From contig NC_035170.2 of NCBI RefSeq assembly GCF_001659605.2, positions 20,475,190 to 20,539,189 on the forward strand: a stretch of 64,000 nt of DNA, in the 5' to 3' direction. Below are positions 1 to 11,132 of this stretch, piece after piece. The stretch comes from Manihot esculenta. Taxonomy: Eukaryota > Streptophyta > Magnoliopsida > Malpighiales > Euphorbiaceae. The position numbers and the translations under genes are program-made. A model generated the notes under the pieces. That model was not told the origin of the DNA. It searched no databases and saw nothing but the letters and a program-made list of their open reading frames with translations. How positions within the stretch are numbered: the first letter of the stretch is position 1; the number at the start of each line of letters is the position of its first letter.

Positions 1-1247
1 ACTTCATTTAATTCATTTATCAATTGGTCATATTCTTCTTCTGACGTACATGCAGCCATCTGAGACATAATTTGTTGTTTTCTGGCTAAGAAAGTTTCTT
101 GCCTGGTAATAATAGAAATACTGGGTTTTTTGCAAAATTGTGGGTGGTCTTGAAAGAATTGTTCAATGGCTTTACTGTCACAGCCATGTAAATTGGTTTT
201 ATTCCACCATTTTGTTTTGAATTTCCTGACTAGAGTGGGTACTTGAAAAATATCGATGGTTTGGTCTTTTATCTGGTATTCTATCATTAATATCCATGGG
301 ATATGAAAATGATGACTATAGACTAGCCAAGAAGGAGCTAGGGTAATAGTTTCGGGTAACTGTTGTCTTTCAAAGAATTGTTCTTTTGCTATGGTAATTT
401 GACTTGGGATATTGGTTTCACAAATACCAAATTTGTTCCACCATTGGTAGAACCAATAAGGTAGAGGATAAGAAAAATTGTCATCAAAAAAGAAAAAGAA
501 TGACACAGACAATTGTTCATTTTGCTTGAAAAAAGCTCTTTCCCAAGCAATCTGATAATCATAGTAATTATACTTGATATTTTGTTTTATTTGTCCAATG
601 GTCATGATCATTTCTCTCATTTTGTGAGGTTCAAGACCCCAATCTGTCAGAGTCCATATTTTCAGAATTCTGACTTTACAATACCTTAATTTGTTGGGAT
701 TTTGTGGATCATAGTTATTATGAATAACTATGGAACAGGTATTGATGAGAATGGTCTCATAGAATTGTTGAGATTTCTGGAAATTGTCTGGTATGTAGTA
801 ATGATTTCTTGGGAAAATCGTACTACATAATTGGTAAATATTCAAATTGGGATTTTGAGCCCAATATTCTGGTTCAATGGTCAAGATGTATTCATCTATG
901 GATTTATAACTGTATTCTGTTTGGGTTGGTTCCTGGGTAAGTAATGGATTGGAAGATGATGGGCTAATGATAGTTGGGCCAGTAACAGCTTGTTTGAAAG
1001 TAAATGGAGGTATTAGTGTTGATTGTAATGGGCTGAATCTATTGGTTGAAGCAAAACTAGGCCTTAAATTTGTTGAAATCAATGCACTGGATATTGGGTT
1101 CATTGGTCGGGTGATTATGGAAGAGGTACTGGTATAAATTGGTCTAGGACTATGCTGTCCTGATGGTAATAGGCTTATATTACATGGTTTGATTATTGGT
1201 GATCTTAAAGAAATTCTATTTTCGGCTTCTTTTCCTTTGTCAGTCAT
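1..1247 (-). CDS. Caulimovirid ORF2-like protein, copy V1 (cut by window edge)
   Basis: The minus-strand reading frame starts with ATG at 1247 (MTDKGKEAENRIS) and is still open at the left edge, so the last part of the protein is outside the window. It is almost base-for-base the inverted copy of 5134-6380, where a complete 441-codon ORF2 can be read. It contains the conserved blocks EPEYWAQNP, WTLTDWGLEPHK and YWFYQWWNKF. The start overlaps the end of ORF1 by 8 nt (ORF1 stop at 1240). I do not recognise a known enzyme domain. The position directly after RNase H suits the ORF2 of unknown function found in florendoviruses, which is an inference from gene order. Confidence 0.7.
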   Translation of the reverse strand, partial: MTDKGKEAENRISLRSPIIKPCNISLLPSGQHSPRPIYTSTSSIITRPMNPISSALISTNLRPSFASTNRFSPLQSTLIPPFTFKQAVTGPTIISPSSSNPLLTQEPTQTEYSYKSIDEYILTIEPEYWAQNPNLNIYQLCSTIFPRNHYYIPDNFQKSQQFYETILINTCSIVIHNNYDPQNPNKLRYCKVRILKIWTLTDWGLEPHKMREMIMTIGQIKQNIKYNYYDYQIAWERAFFKQNEQLSVSFFFFFDDNFSYPLPYWFYQWWNKFGICETNIPSQITIAKEQFFERQQLPETITLAPSWLVYSHHFHIPWILMIEYQIKDQTIDIFQVPTLVRKFKTKWWNKTNLHGCDSKAIEQFFQDHPQFCKKPSISIITRQETFLARKQQIMSQMAACTSEEEYDQLINELNE

Positions 1248-1881
1248 TTTTGCCCTGCAAAAATTCACGAGTTAAAAAGTCAGCAATAGAATTATCAGTT
1301 CCTTTTATATGCTCAATATCAAATTCAAATATAGATAAAAAAGCTTGCCATCTAGCAAAAATGTGTTTAGCAGCTAGATTTTTGACATCCTTAGTTAATA
1401 CATCTTTAGCTGCTTTACAATCTACCCTAATTGTAAATTTTTGGTTTAATAGATCACTCTGAAATTTTGTTACACATAAAACAATTGATAAAATTTCCTT
1501 TTTAATGGTAGAATATTTTTCTTGTGTGGGATTCCAAAATCCTGAATAATATCTAATAATATAATCTTTATCATTTATTTTTTGTTTAAGAATACCTCCG
1601 TATCCTTGATTAGATGCGTCTGTTTCTACTATTTTAGGAAAATTAGGGTTACAAATATTTAAACATGGTAGGTTTCTAACATATCTTTTAATTTCTTGAA
1701 TAATTTTAGTATGTTCTTCTGTCCATGGTTTAGGATTTGTTTTTAACCTATTATATAATGGTTTGCAAAATATTCTTAGATTTGGATAAAAATCAGAGAT
1801 ATAATTTAATGACCCTAAGAATCTTTGTAATTGGTTTTTATCTTTAATTTCATCAGGAAATTTGTCAGCAAACTCTATACT
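1..1881. repeat. Left arm of viral inverted repeat IR-1
   Basis: The reverse complement of 1-1881 matches 4500-6380 over an equal length. The aligned ends agree exactly (1881 pairs with 4500, 1 with 6380), so there is no net indel. I noticed only about six to ten base differences on reading. The arm carries the end of RT, RNase H and most of ORF2. It may extend left beyond the window. The spacer to the right arm is 1882-4499 (2618 nt). Confidence 0.92.
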
Positions 1882-4500
1882 TCTTTGGATTGGTACTATT
1901 GTATTTTTATATATTTCATGTCCCAAAAATCTAATTTTTGTTTGAAATATTTTCATTTTTGATTTGCTTAATACTAGTCCATTTCTTTTTATTATTTTGT
2001 AAAATATTTGTAAATGTCTAATATGTTGATCAATATTCTGGCTAAATACTAAAACATCATCTATATAAGTTATTATAAAATTATATGGTGTGAAAATGTC
2101 ATTCATAATTTTTTGAAATTCACTTGGTGCATTTTTTAATCCAAATGGCATTATATTCCACTCATATTGCCCAAATGGTACTGTAAATGCAATTTTATAT
2201 TTGTCTTTTTCATCTATTTGTACTTGCCAGAAACCTGACTTCATATCAAATTTTGAAAAAATTTCTGCTTTGTAAAGTCTGTTTAATAGATCTTATTTGT
2301 TTGGTATTGGATATCTTATCCATCTTAGAACTTTATTTAAGGGTTTGTAATTGATTACTAATCTAGGTGCACCTCTTTCTATTTCAGCATTTTTATTTAC
2401 ATAAAAGGCTGCACATGACCATGGTGATTTACTTGGTCTAATTAATCTTTTTGCTAATAGATCTTGAATTTCCTTTTTGCAGAATTCTAACATTTCTTGG
2501 TTCATTTATATAGGTCTTGCTTTAGTTGGTATATCTTGTTCTTTAAATTCTGGTTCATATGGTAAAGTTACTATCTGTTGTTTTCTATCCCAAAATGCTG
2601 TTGGTAAATCTGAACATAAGTCTTTTTCAAATTGTTCTTGAAGTGTTTTAATTTGTCGTTTAATGTTTTGATTTTCTAACTGTTCTTCTATTCTTATTGA
2701 ATGTAAGTCTTTTTTTAAAAATTTTATTTGGTTTTCAAGATTATTAATTTTACTTACATTTTCTTGTTGAAATAAATTTACATCATGGTAATTTATTGGT
2801 GTTATGAATTGAAATATAATATCTTGTCCTAATACATTGGTTTCTAAACCTAATTGTGTGACTTTAAAGGGGTATAACATTTGTAAAAATGGGTTTCCTA
2901 ATATGATTTGTGTATTGAGATTTTTTATTAAAAGTAATTTTAAAACAAATTCCATTATTACATATATGTGCACTTGGTATTTTGTAATCTATTTTTACCT
3001 TTGTTGAATTTGCGGCGGAAAAAGTTTGTTTAGTTTTATGAAAATATTTACTTGGTATTATGCCTTGGTCTATACAATTCATGTCTGCCCCTGAGTCTAG
3101 CATGACTATGGTTTCTAATGTAAAGTCTTTAATTGTTAAATTAATTTTTACATACCATTTTTTATACTTAATTCTAGTAATATCATTAAATTTTAATGGT
3201 TGTTCTTCTTCTGTGTCTGTTTCTATTATTTCTTCTACTTTTGTCTTATCTTTTCCTGAACTCTGTCCTATACTTTGATTTTGTTGTATGTGTTGATTTT
3301 GTTCTAAATAATCACACCTTAGTTTTAATTGTCTTACTTCTAGTTTTAATTGTCTTATTTCAGATTGTAAGTCCATGGAAGAAATTGTTGTTACTGATTT
3401 TTTATTTTTAAACATTTGTTCAATATCTTCAAATTTGGTTGGTGGTGCAGTTTCTTGTTTTATTTCTTCATTAATTAATTTTGTTAATTTTTTAAACATT
3501 TTTCGTTTTATATTGGAATCTTGTACTTGCTCTATTTGTTCTAATACTTGTTGATATTCTGTTAATACATTCACTTTATTGTTACAATGACAAATTTCTC
3601 CTTGACAATTATGATTACTATCTGTACTATCTATTGTCTCTGATGAATTGTCACTACTGTATTCATCCTCTAGTTCTGAAGAAGATAATTTAATTTGGTC
3701 AATCTTATCTAATAATTGATCTATATTGTCAATTTTTAATTCTAAACCTAATTCATGTATTTTCTTTCTTGCAGGACATTCTTTGGCATAATGCCCCTTT
3801 TGGTTACATAAATAACATGTTATGTTATTTTTATTATTGGATCTTCTAAAATTATTTTTCTTGTAAGTATTTCTTTTAAATGGTCTTTTTCTAGTAGGTT
3901 GTTTATCATATTGTTTCTTATAAAACTTCTTTCTAGGATACTTATATTGTCTATAGATTTTGTCTTTAAAAGGTTTATTTCTTTTATATTTTTGTTTCTT
4001 TATTGTTCCAAAGCCAAATTGTTCACACCAGTTTCCTAATTCTTTTCTAGATTGTCTATTTTCCATTTTTAATTTTTGTTGTAGTTTCATATCTCTGCAT
4101 AATCTTATTCCGGTTAAATTTACACATGTGATTAAGTCTCCATAAGTTAAGTCATCATATGATATGTGTCCAAATTTTTGTTCAATTGTTTCCTTTACTT
4201 TTGTAGAAAATAATCTTGGTAGTCCTGTTAAGAATTTCTCTTTCCAATGATAGGCATTTGGTTCTGCTAATGCATACACTCTTTTTAGGAAATTGTCTTT
4301 ATACCATCTAAAATTTTCTAACTTTCTACACTTAAGATTTTGTAATATTTCACTATTGCGTTCTGTGTATAAATCTAAGTCGCCTATAAAATGTGAAATA
4401 AGATTATAGACTAAATAAGCTAATGTGAAGGATTGTGCTTGTCCTGTTGTTGGATCAATAACTGGTTCACCTGTAGTACTATCTATTCTTCTTGCTGTCA
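1240..4500 (-). pseudogene. Broken caulimovirid ORF1: coat protein, protease, RT, RNase H (copy V1)
   Basis: Read on the minus strand from 4500 this is the 3' two thirds of a pararetrovirus polyprotein. The coat-protein core comes first, then a CCHC knuckle (CYLCNQKGHYAKECP, near 3780-3825), a Glu/Lys-rich coiled-coil-like stretch, a retropepsin site (MLDSGADMN, near 3075-3105), RT with KSGFWQVQI and YIDD (near 2060), and RNase H with ETDASNQG (near 1605). It ends HIKGTDNSIADFLTRE before ORF2. The frame is broken by a frameshift near 2935-2950 and in-frame stops at about 2506 and 2293, so no complete product is possible. The 5' end (movement protein, N-terminal coat) is missing. At 4500 it joins V2 in opposite orientation. 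Confidence 0.9.
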
Positions 4501-5141
4501 GTATAGAGTTTGCTGACAAATTTCCTGATGAAATTAAAGATAAAAACCAATTACAAAGATTCTTAGGGTCATTAAATTATATCTCTGATTTTTATCCAAA
4601 TCTAAGAATATTTTGCAAACCATTATATAATAGGTTAAAAACAAATCCTAAACCATGGACAGAAGAACATACTAAAATTATTCAAGAAATTAAAAGATAT
4701 GTTAGAAACCTACCATGTTTAAATATTTGTAACCCTAATTTTCCTAAAATAGTAGAAACAGACGCATCTAATCAAGGATACGGAGGTATTCTTAAACAAA
4801 AAATAAATGATAAAGATTATATTATTAGATATTATTCAGGATTTTGGAATCCCACACAAGAAAAATATTCTACCATTAAAAAGGAAATTTTATCAATTGT
4901 TTTATGTGTAACAAAATTTCAGAGTGATCTATTAAACCAAAAATTTACAATTAGGGTAGATTGTAAAGCAGCTAAAGATGTATTAACTAAGAATGTCAAA
5001 AATCTAGCTGCTAAACACATTTTTGCTAGATGGCAAGCTTTTTTATTTATATTTGAATTTGATATTGAGCATATAAAAGGAACTGATAATTCTATTGCTG
5101 ACTTTTTAACTCGTGAATTTTTGCAGGGCAAAAATGACTGA
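4500..5141 (+). pseudogene. Caulimovirid ORF1 3' fragment (end of RT plus RNase H), copy V2
   Basis: The fragment begins abruptly within RT (SIEFADKFPDEIKD) and runs without a stop through the RT connection and RNase H (ETDASNQGYGGILKQ near 4755-4800) to the ORF1 stop at 5139-5141. It differs from V1 by at least two residues (a D/N and an S/F change near 4993 and 5047). An upstream ATG in an unrelated antisense frame (4425) happens to be open into it, but that is a junction artefact. It lacks the YIDD catalytic motif, so it cannot encode an active RT alone. Confidence 0.9.
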
Positions 5142-6380
5142 CAAAGGAAAAGAAGCCGAAAATAGAATTTCTTTAAGATCACCAATAATCAAACCATGTA
5201 ATATAAGCCTATTACCATCAGGACAGCATAGTCCTAGACCAATTTATACCAGTACCTCTTCCATAATCACCCGACCAATGAACCCAATATCCAGTGCATT
5301 GATTTCAACAAATTTAAGGCCTAGTTTTGCTTCAACCAATAGATTCAGCCCATTACAATCAACACCAATACCTCCATCTACTTTCAAACAAGCTGTTACT
5401 GGCCCAACTATCATTAGCCCATCATCTTCCAATCCATTACTTACCCAGGAACCAACCCAAACAGAATACAGTTATAAATCCATAGATGAATACATCTTGA
5501 CCATTGAACCAGAATATTGGGCTCAAAATCCCAATTTGAATATTTACCAATTATGTAGTACGATTTTCCCAAGAAATCATTACTACATACCAGACAATTT
5601 CCAGAAATCTCAACAATTCTATGAGACCATTCTCATCAATACATGTTCCATAGTTATTCATAATAACTATGATCCACAAAATCCCAACAAATTAAGGTAT
5701 TGTAAAGTCAGAATTCTGAAAATATGGACTCTGACAGATTGGGGTCTTGAACCTCACAAAATGAGAGAAATGATCATGACCATTGGACAAATAAAACAAA
5801 ATATCAAGTATAATTACTATGATTATCAGATTGCTTGGGAAAGAGATTTTTTCAAGCAAAATGAACAATTGTCTGTGTCATTCTTTTTCTTTTTTGATGA
5901 CAATTTTTCTTATCCTCTACCTTATTGGTTCTACCAATGGTGGAACAAATTTGATATTTGTGAAACCAATATCCCAAGTCAAATTACCATAGCAAAAGAA
6001 CAATTCTTTGAAAGACAACAGTTACCCGAAACTATTACCCTAGCTCCTTCTTGGCTAGTCTATAGTCATCATTTTCATATCCCATGGATATTAATGATAG
6101 AATACCAGATAAAAGACCAAACCATCGATATTTTTCAAGTACCCACCCTAGTCAGGAAATTCAAAACAAAATGGTGGAATAAAACCAATTTACATGGCTG
6201 TGACAGTAAAGCCATTGAACAATTCTTTCAAGACCACCCACAATTTTGCAAAAAACCCAGTATTTCTATTATTACCAGGCAAGAAACTTTCTTAGCCAGA
6301 AAACAACAAATTATGTCTCAGATGACTGCATGTACGTCAGAAGAAGAATATGACCAATTGATAAATGAATTAAATGAAGT
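4500..6380. repeat. Right arm of viral inverted repeat IR-1
   Basis: Partner of 1-1881. The inner boundary is sharp: from 4500 the plus strand reads viral RT sequence, while immediately to the left the minus strand reads coat-protein sequence. Homology to the left arm continues at least to 6380, where the left arm is cut by the window. Confidence 0.92.
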
Positions 6381-6459
6381 CAAAAGCTCAGCAGCATCCC
6401 CATCACCAATCAGCTTGGATAACGACAATGATGATTTTTTCACTCAAGCAGAAATGTAA
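5134..6459 (+). CDS. Caulimovirid ORF2-like protein, complete open copy V2 (441 aa)
   Basis: The frame is uninterrupted from ATG 5134 to the stop at 6457-6459. I chose 5134 rather than the in-frame ATG at 5113 because the same MTDKGKEAE start occurs in V1 and V4, and the stretch before it reads differently in the overlapping ORF1. The N-terminal 120 residues are Ser/Pro/Thr-rich and look disordered. The middle is conserved (EPEYWAQNP, HYYIPDNFQKSQ, WTLTDWGLEPHK, a Phe run before DDNFSYPLPYW, HFHIPW). The C terminus is acidic (DNDNDDFFTQ). I recognise no catalytic or nucleic-acid-binding motif. It overlaps the ORF1 stop by 8 nt, which suits translation by termination-reinitiation. It is possibly expressible if transcribed, but no promoter lies directly upstream in this rearranged copy. 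Confidence 0.75.
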   Translation: MTDKGKEAENRISLRSPIIKPCNISLLPSGQHSPRPIYTSTSSIITRPMNPISSALISTNLRPSFASTNRFSPLQSTPIPPSTFKQAVTGPTIISPSSSNPLLTQEPTQTEYSYKSIDEYILTIEPEYWAQNPNLNIYQLCSTIFPRNHYYIPDNFQKSQQFYETILINTCSIVIHNNYDPQNPNKLRYCKVRILKIWTLTDWGLEPHKMREMIMTIGQIKQNIKYNYYDYQIAWERDFFKQNEQLSVSFFFFFDDNFSYPLPYWFYQWWNKFDICETNIPSQITIAKEQFFERQQLPETITLAPSWLVYSHHFHIPWILMIEYQIKDQTIDIFQVPTLVRKFKTKWWNKTNLHGCDSKAIEQFFQDHPQFCKKPSISIITRQETFLARKQQIMSQMTACTSEEEYDQLINELNEVKSSAASPSPISLDNDNDDFFTQAEM

Positions 6460-6745
6460 AAGAAGACAAATGTGAAGACGTAAGCAGTGACGACAATTGA
6501 CAATGACAAGAGGACAGATAAGGCAGACATAAGGACCCACAGACGCACTCACCAAAGGATGGCCGACAAAGGAGACGCGCACTCACAGTGCGTTCACACC
6601 TGATAGACACAAATGGACAACTGACTCAGCACAGACAAAACAAAATGACAGGCAGACCTGGACCCACCTAAACAAATAACCAAAGACCGCTCAACCAATT
6701 TCAAGAAAATTTGAAGTCCGAAGCTCCACCATCGCCTATAAAAAG
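6460..6745 (+). promoter_or_regulatory. Viral intergenic promoter, TATA at 6737-6744 (copy V2)
   Basis: TATAAAAA at 6737-6744 follows a GC-richer intergenic stretch containing TGACG-type motifs (near 6479-6495) that resemble as-1 elements. V3 and V4 have a TATA at the corresponding place between ORF2 and the leader. This is the expected position of the caulimovirid pregenomic RNA promoter, so transcription would start roughly 25-35 nt downstream. Activity here is unknown. Confidence 0.6.
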
Positions 6746-7269
6746 GAGGCTTCTTCTTCGTTGAAGGGACACACCGAAATTCACCAAGAAATTTCTCTCT
6801 TAATGTATTCAGTCTTTAGCTTAGTTTCAATTTATAAGGAGTCTATGGTTTACTACAACCTAGACGTAGCAGTATTTGTATTTTAATTATGTATACAAAG
6901 TAAGTTGTAATTTATTTCGTACTTTAATAACAATTATTTTATATATCTGTTACTGTATAAGTCCGTGTTGACGGCACCTATTTCTTTCTCTCTCCGCTCT
7001 TCACTCTGAGTTAATTCTGGGTTTCCAGGTTAACAGTGCAGGAACCCTAACCAACTTAAAATTAATTGCATTCATACTAAGTATGCTCTGTGGTTGAGGT
7101 TTATCCCGATCTTCCACATCAGAAAGTGTGTTGCTCATTAATCATGTTTATTGTTTTATTTGATATAATTGAACTAGACAATTGTTATATAATGAAATAT
7201 TATATTTCAAATGAGATAGAATATATGATTGCATATTACTTTTATGAATATATTAATTAAAATATCACT
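6746..7269 (+). other. Viral pregenomic leader before the small ORF (copy V2)
   Basis: This non-coding leader shares landmarks with V3 and V4: a stretch ending in ACGTAGCAGT (near 6865), GTAAGTCCGTGTTGACGGCA (6957-6976), a CT-rich run and a TCTGAGTTAA block (7005-7014). The block with GTCCG.TTGACGGCA is strongly conserved among the three leaders, which suggests an RNA element, although its function is unknown. V2 has about 120 nt between the TGTGTTGCTCATTA block and the small ORF that V3 lacks. Confidence 0.5.
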
Positions 7270-7500
7270 ATGAGATTTATAAAATCTGCTTTAGAAAAAT
7301 TAAGTCTAGTTGATTTGACCAATAAAAGAGAAGTAGAAGCCTTTAAGAAAAATATAATTGAACAAAGAAGATTCATAAGTGATTATCATGCTACAAATCA
7401 TAATGAATACTGTGATTGTAGAGAAGTTGAAAGAACATTAGAATTATTTAATTCCATGATAATGTATTTAGAAGTATTGTTAAGTAATAACAATTTTTAA
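7270..7500 (+). CDS. Conserved 76-aa small ORF in viral leader (copy V2)
   Basis: ATG 7270 to stop 7498-7500. The same 76-codon length with the same start and stop occurs in V3 (19019) and V4 (22819, minus), although the surrounding leader differs greatly in length. The protein begins MRFIKSALE.LSL.DLTNK, has a central N-H-N..CDCRE.ERTLELFN block and ends NNNF. It is hydrophilic with a possible C-terminal helix; I see no membrane segment or signal peptide. It lies between the promoter and the primer site, so it would be the first sizeable ORF on the pregenomic RNA. I do not recognise the family. Confidence 0.6.
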   Translation: MRFIKSALEKLSLVDLTNKREVEAFKKNIIEQRRFISDYHATNHNEYCDCREVERTLELFNSMIMYLEVLLSNNNF

Positions 7501-7695
7501 AGAATGAACAGTTTCATTTATTGGACAACAAGTTTTTATTGTTATATGTTTTATATATTATCTTTATTAATAATAATATTATTCAGCATAATGTATTATG
7601 TTTATACAATATATATATTAATAGCATACCTGTGAATATTCAGCATAATGTATTATGTTTATACAATATTTAAGTATACAATATTTAAATCATAC
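7501..7695 (+). other. Viral leader tail with internal duplication, truncated before the primer site
   Basis: A CAGCATAATGTATTATGTTT segment occurs twice (near 7584 and 7640), each followed by TATACAATAT. Sequence related to the V3 leader continues to CATACCTGC near 7694, then ends. The tRNA-iMet primer site that follows this block in V3 (19586) is absent, so V2 stops just short of it. Confidence 0.6.
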
Positions 7696-10600
7696 CTGCC
7701 TACATCGCTATCATTTCCAAATAAATAAATTCCTCATTTTGAAGTAATTTCCCGTTCATGATGCCACATCGTCTCAAGTCGCAAACAACTTCCTCTGGTT
7801 TTTTTAATTTAGAAAAAATTATTATTTAAATTAAAAAAATTTACTAATTTAAAAAAAAATAAATTAAAATATTTAAAATATTTATTAATTATTAATTTTA
7901 ATTATTTTATTATTTAATATTTATAATTTTAAAAAAATTATTGATTGATTTTTTAAATTTTTTAAATTTCTTTTAATAGCTTTCAAAAAAATAAGTAGTG
8001 TTTATAAAAATTATTTGTTAATAATGAAAATTTTTATTTATTTTTATCAAATATTTAATCATTTATTTTTATAAAAATAATAAATTACAAATAATTTTCA
8101 AACTTATTTTATTATAGAATTTATTTAAACTTATAGTAAAAAATAAAATTTAATTAAAAATAGAAATAAGGATTTTAAAGTTAAGTAAACTCTAAAATTA
8201 TTTTATATAATAAAATTTAAATTAAATTAAAATAATCATTATAAAACATTTAAATAATTTTAGAGTGTCCTCTATATCTTTACATATTTATATATATTAT
8301 AAATTATAATTATAAATATAAATTATAGAATTATAAATATTATACATAAAAATATGTTGTTTTTTTACGGACAAAGGAATATGTTGTACCAATTTTTTAA
8401 AGTAAACAATATTTGGATTCAAAATTCTAAAATTAAAAAAAAACATTTTCATTACTTAAGTATAATTACAACAGAGTAGATTTAATATAATTAATTTTAA
8501 AAAATTACATTTTTAAAATTAAATTTCAATTTATTTTATAGAAAATATTTCTGTATTTTGTAACGTTTAAACACTTTGAAAATTAGATCTAACTTTTACC
8601 AACTAGTTTTGTATTACCTTTTTTAGTATTATTTAATGTTTAATTTTAAATTTAAATATAATTCTTATTATTTGATCATCTTATATTACCAAAATTGTTT
8701 TTTTCTTTTTCAAAATGTTTAATTTTTATATTTTAATAATTTTATGCCAAAAATTTATTTTATTTATTTATTTATATTTCAAAGTTCAATATTTTATTAA
8801 TTTTAATTTAATTTAAATAATAACACCGACTACAAAGTGTTATTATTTGTCACTACAAAATAAGTTCACATAGCAAGAATAAGAATTTCATAAACAAAAA
8901 TGCAGTTTAAATTCAATATATAATAATATAATAAATTTTATATAAAAATAATTGAAATTCATTTATTTATATATAAAATCTATTTAAAATCTATATTTAT
9001 TTTTCAAATTTTGAAAATTATAATATTCAAAAATTATAAATTACTTTTAAAAATCATTTTTTAAAATGTAAGCCACAATCTCAGCAAATCAGAAAACCCG
9101 TAATCGATATTAGCAATCTTTGAATCTGAACACCCAAAATTAACAATCTTTGAATCTGAAAACCCAAAATTAACAATCTCAGCAAATCCTCTGAATCCGA
9201 TACTTCAATATCAAGACATAATCGAAAATGAAGTGCTTAGAGAACCAGCAAAACCGAGAAAGTAATAAAATTAACAACCTCAGCAAATCTGAAAACCCAC
9301 TAACCTGCGGTGATGTAATCGGGACCGTGAGTGGACGTTGAAGGATTATGAGCAATTAAACACACACCAACCTGAAATCCAAACCACAAGAACACAAATC
9401 TCAGCAACCTCGAACCCATAGAATCCCAAACCCACAAACATAGCAACACAAACCAAGAGAAACATAACCTGCACAAACAGTAGCAGCGGGGGCAACTGAG
9501 AGAAGCCCGAGAGAGAGAGAGACCGTGAAGAGCCAGGGGGTGAGATCGAGAGGAGAGGGAGGGAGAGCGATTGTTAGGGTTTAGAATGTTTGTTTTTTAA
9601 AAATAATTATTTTTTAGTCCTGAATTATACTTAATGAATTTATCTCTTTATTTATAAAAATAAAGAATTGAACACTTTCATTTATAAAATTCAATTTTAT
9701 CAAAATTAAAAATTCTTCCATAAAAAATTGTCCTTAATCACAGAAAAAATGATGAAATTACCCTTTTTAAAACTAAATACTTTATTCTCTAAAATTTAAT
9801 ATTTATAAATTTATAAATTTTTTTTTTCAAAAAATTAAAAAAAATATATATTTTTATCCCTAAAATAATATATAATTAATAAATTTATCTTTCTATTTTT
9901 TGAATTCAACTTTTAGTCTTTTAAATTTAATTTTAAAAAAAAAATTCCAAACTCAATCTCAAATTCTTTTAAAATAATAAACTCTATAAAATATTTACTT
10001 TAAGTTCATAAATATGAGTTCTCTAACTATTTAAATGAAAAACCAATAATATCAAAAATATTTCTATTAATTCAATAAATAAATTTTATTCTATATATTA
10101 TCAATAAATTTTGTATATAATATATCAATTTCTTTAGACATATACTTCTTTAATAAATTTTTTATAATAATTCTATAATTTTTTAATCATTATAAATCTT
10201 TTAACTATAAAATTTATAAATTTTAATGTAGATAAATAAAATGGTAATCGTAAATCACAAAGTGTCAAAACTGTAGGGTTTGAGAGACAAGGCGATAGGG
10301 TTCGAGAGCTTATAATGTATTGTACTCCTACATGTATATTACATATTATACCCTTATATTAACTGCGACTCCCACTAAATTTATTAGAGTTAAGAATTAT
10401 CATTAACTATTATTTTATTACTAACATGCTTATATTTGTCAATATCTTATATTTTATATGTAAATAAACGAAATACTACTACTCACATACTTTTCAATAT
10501 GATTATTTATTTTATAACATATATTATACAATAAAATATTACATATTCTTATATAAATCATATTATTTTATGCATTTAAAAAATTTTAATCGTATCCATC

Positions 10601-11132
10601 GTTTACATATATTTTTGAAAATTTTTAATTATCTAAAAGAGTTCTAATATCTTTATTTTAGTCCAAAATACAATTTTAACATGCAAAGTTTTGAGTCCAA
10701 ATAATTTTCATAATTTTCATGATTAAATCTTATTTAAAATTTCAAATTTAACATATAGAAATTATAAAATTTCATTTTAGTTCTCGTCTTGAATTTTGGC
10801 CAAAATACATAATAATACTAAAATTTCCATTTTTATCATTTTCTTCATTTATTTTAAATTTAAATATTCACTATATTTTTTAGTATTATTTACTTAATTC
10901 AATTTCTCCAATATAATAAAAATTCAAATCAAACATAATTGATTAATTAAAAATTATTTGAGAAAAATCAATCACAAACCTTAAATCTTCAAAATCTCTA
11001 CACTTTCTTTTCTTCTTCTTCCTTCCTAAGCTCCCCTTTCTTTTCATTTGAAATTTTTCCAAAATCTTCTCAACTTCATTTTCATAAATCACAAATAAAT
11101 AACCCAAATAAATTCAAATCTCCCCTAATAAT
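7696..11132. other. AT-rich intergenic DNA, no gene seen
   Basis: About 3.4 kb of very AT-rich sequence with many stop codons in all frames and homopolymer runs. The only compositional exception is the GC-richer block 9061-9590, described separately. I see no ORF, transposon terminus or RNA gene. It separates viral copies V2 and V3 and is presumed host DNA. Confidence 0.6.
9061..9590 (-). other. Possible 5' fragment of a host gene (UTR/first intron remnant)
   Basis: On the minus strand this begins with an AAACCCTAACAA telo-box-like motif (near 9570-9582) and a CT-rich leader with a CTCTCTCTCTCTC run, features typical of plant 5' UTRs. TTTGTGCAGG, GATTTCAGG and ACCGCAGG boundaries resemble 3' splice sites. 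The distal part (9070-9300) holds degenerate repeats of an AATTAACAATCT(TTGAATC) type. No ORF of useful length is present. It could equally be part of an unrecognised transposon. Confidence 0.25.

Noticed and set aside
4425..5141. 238-codon ORF as an intact RNase H gene with its own start
   Set aside because: The start and first 24 codons are antisense coat-protein sequence. The real viral part begins only at 4500.
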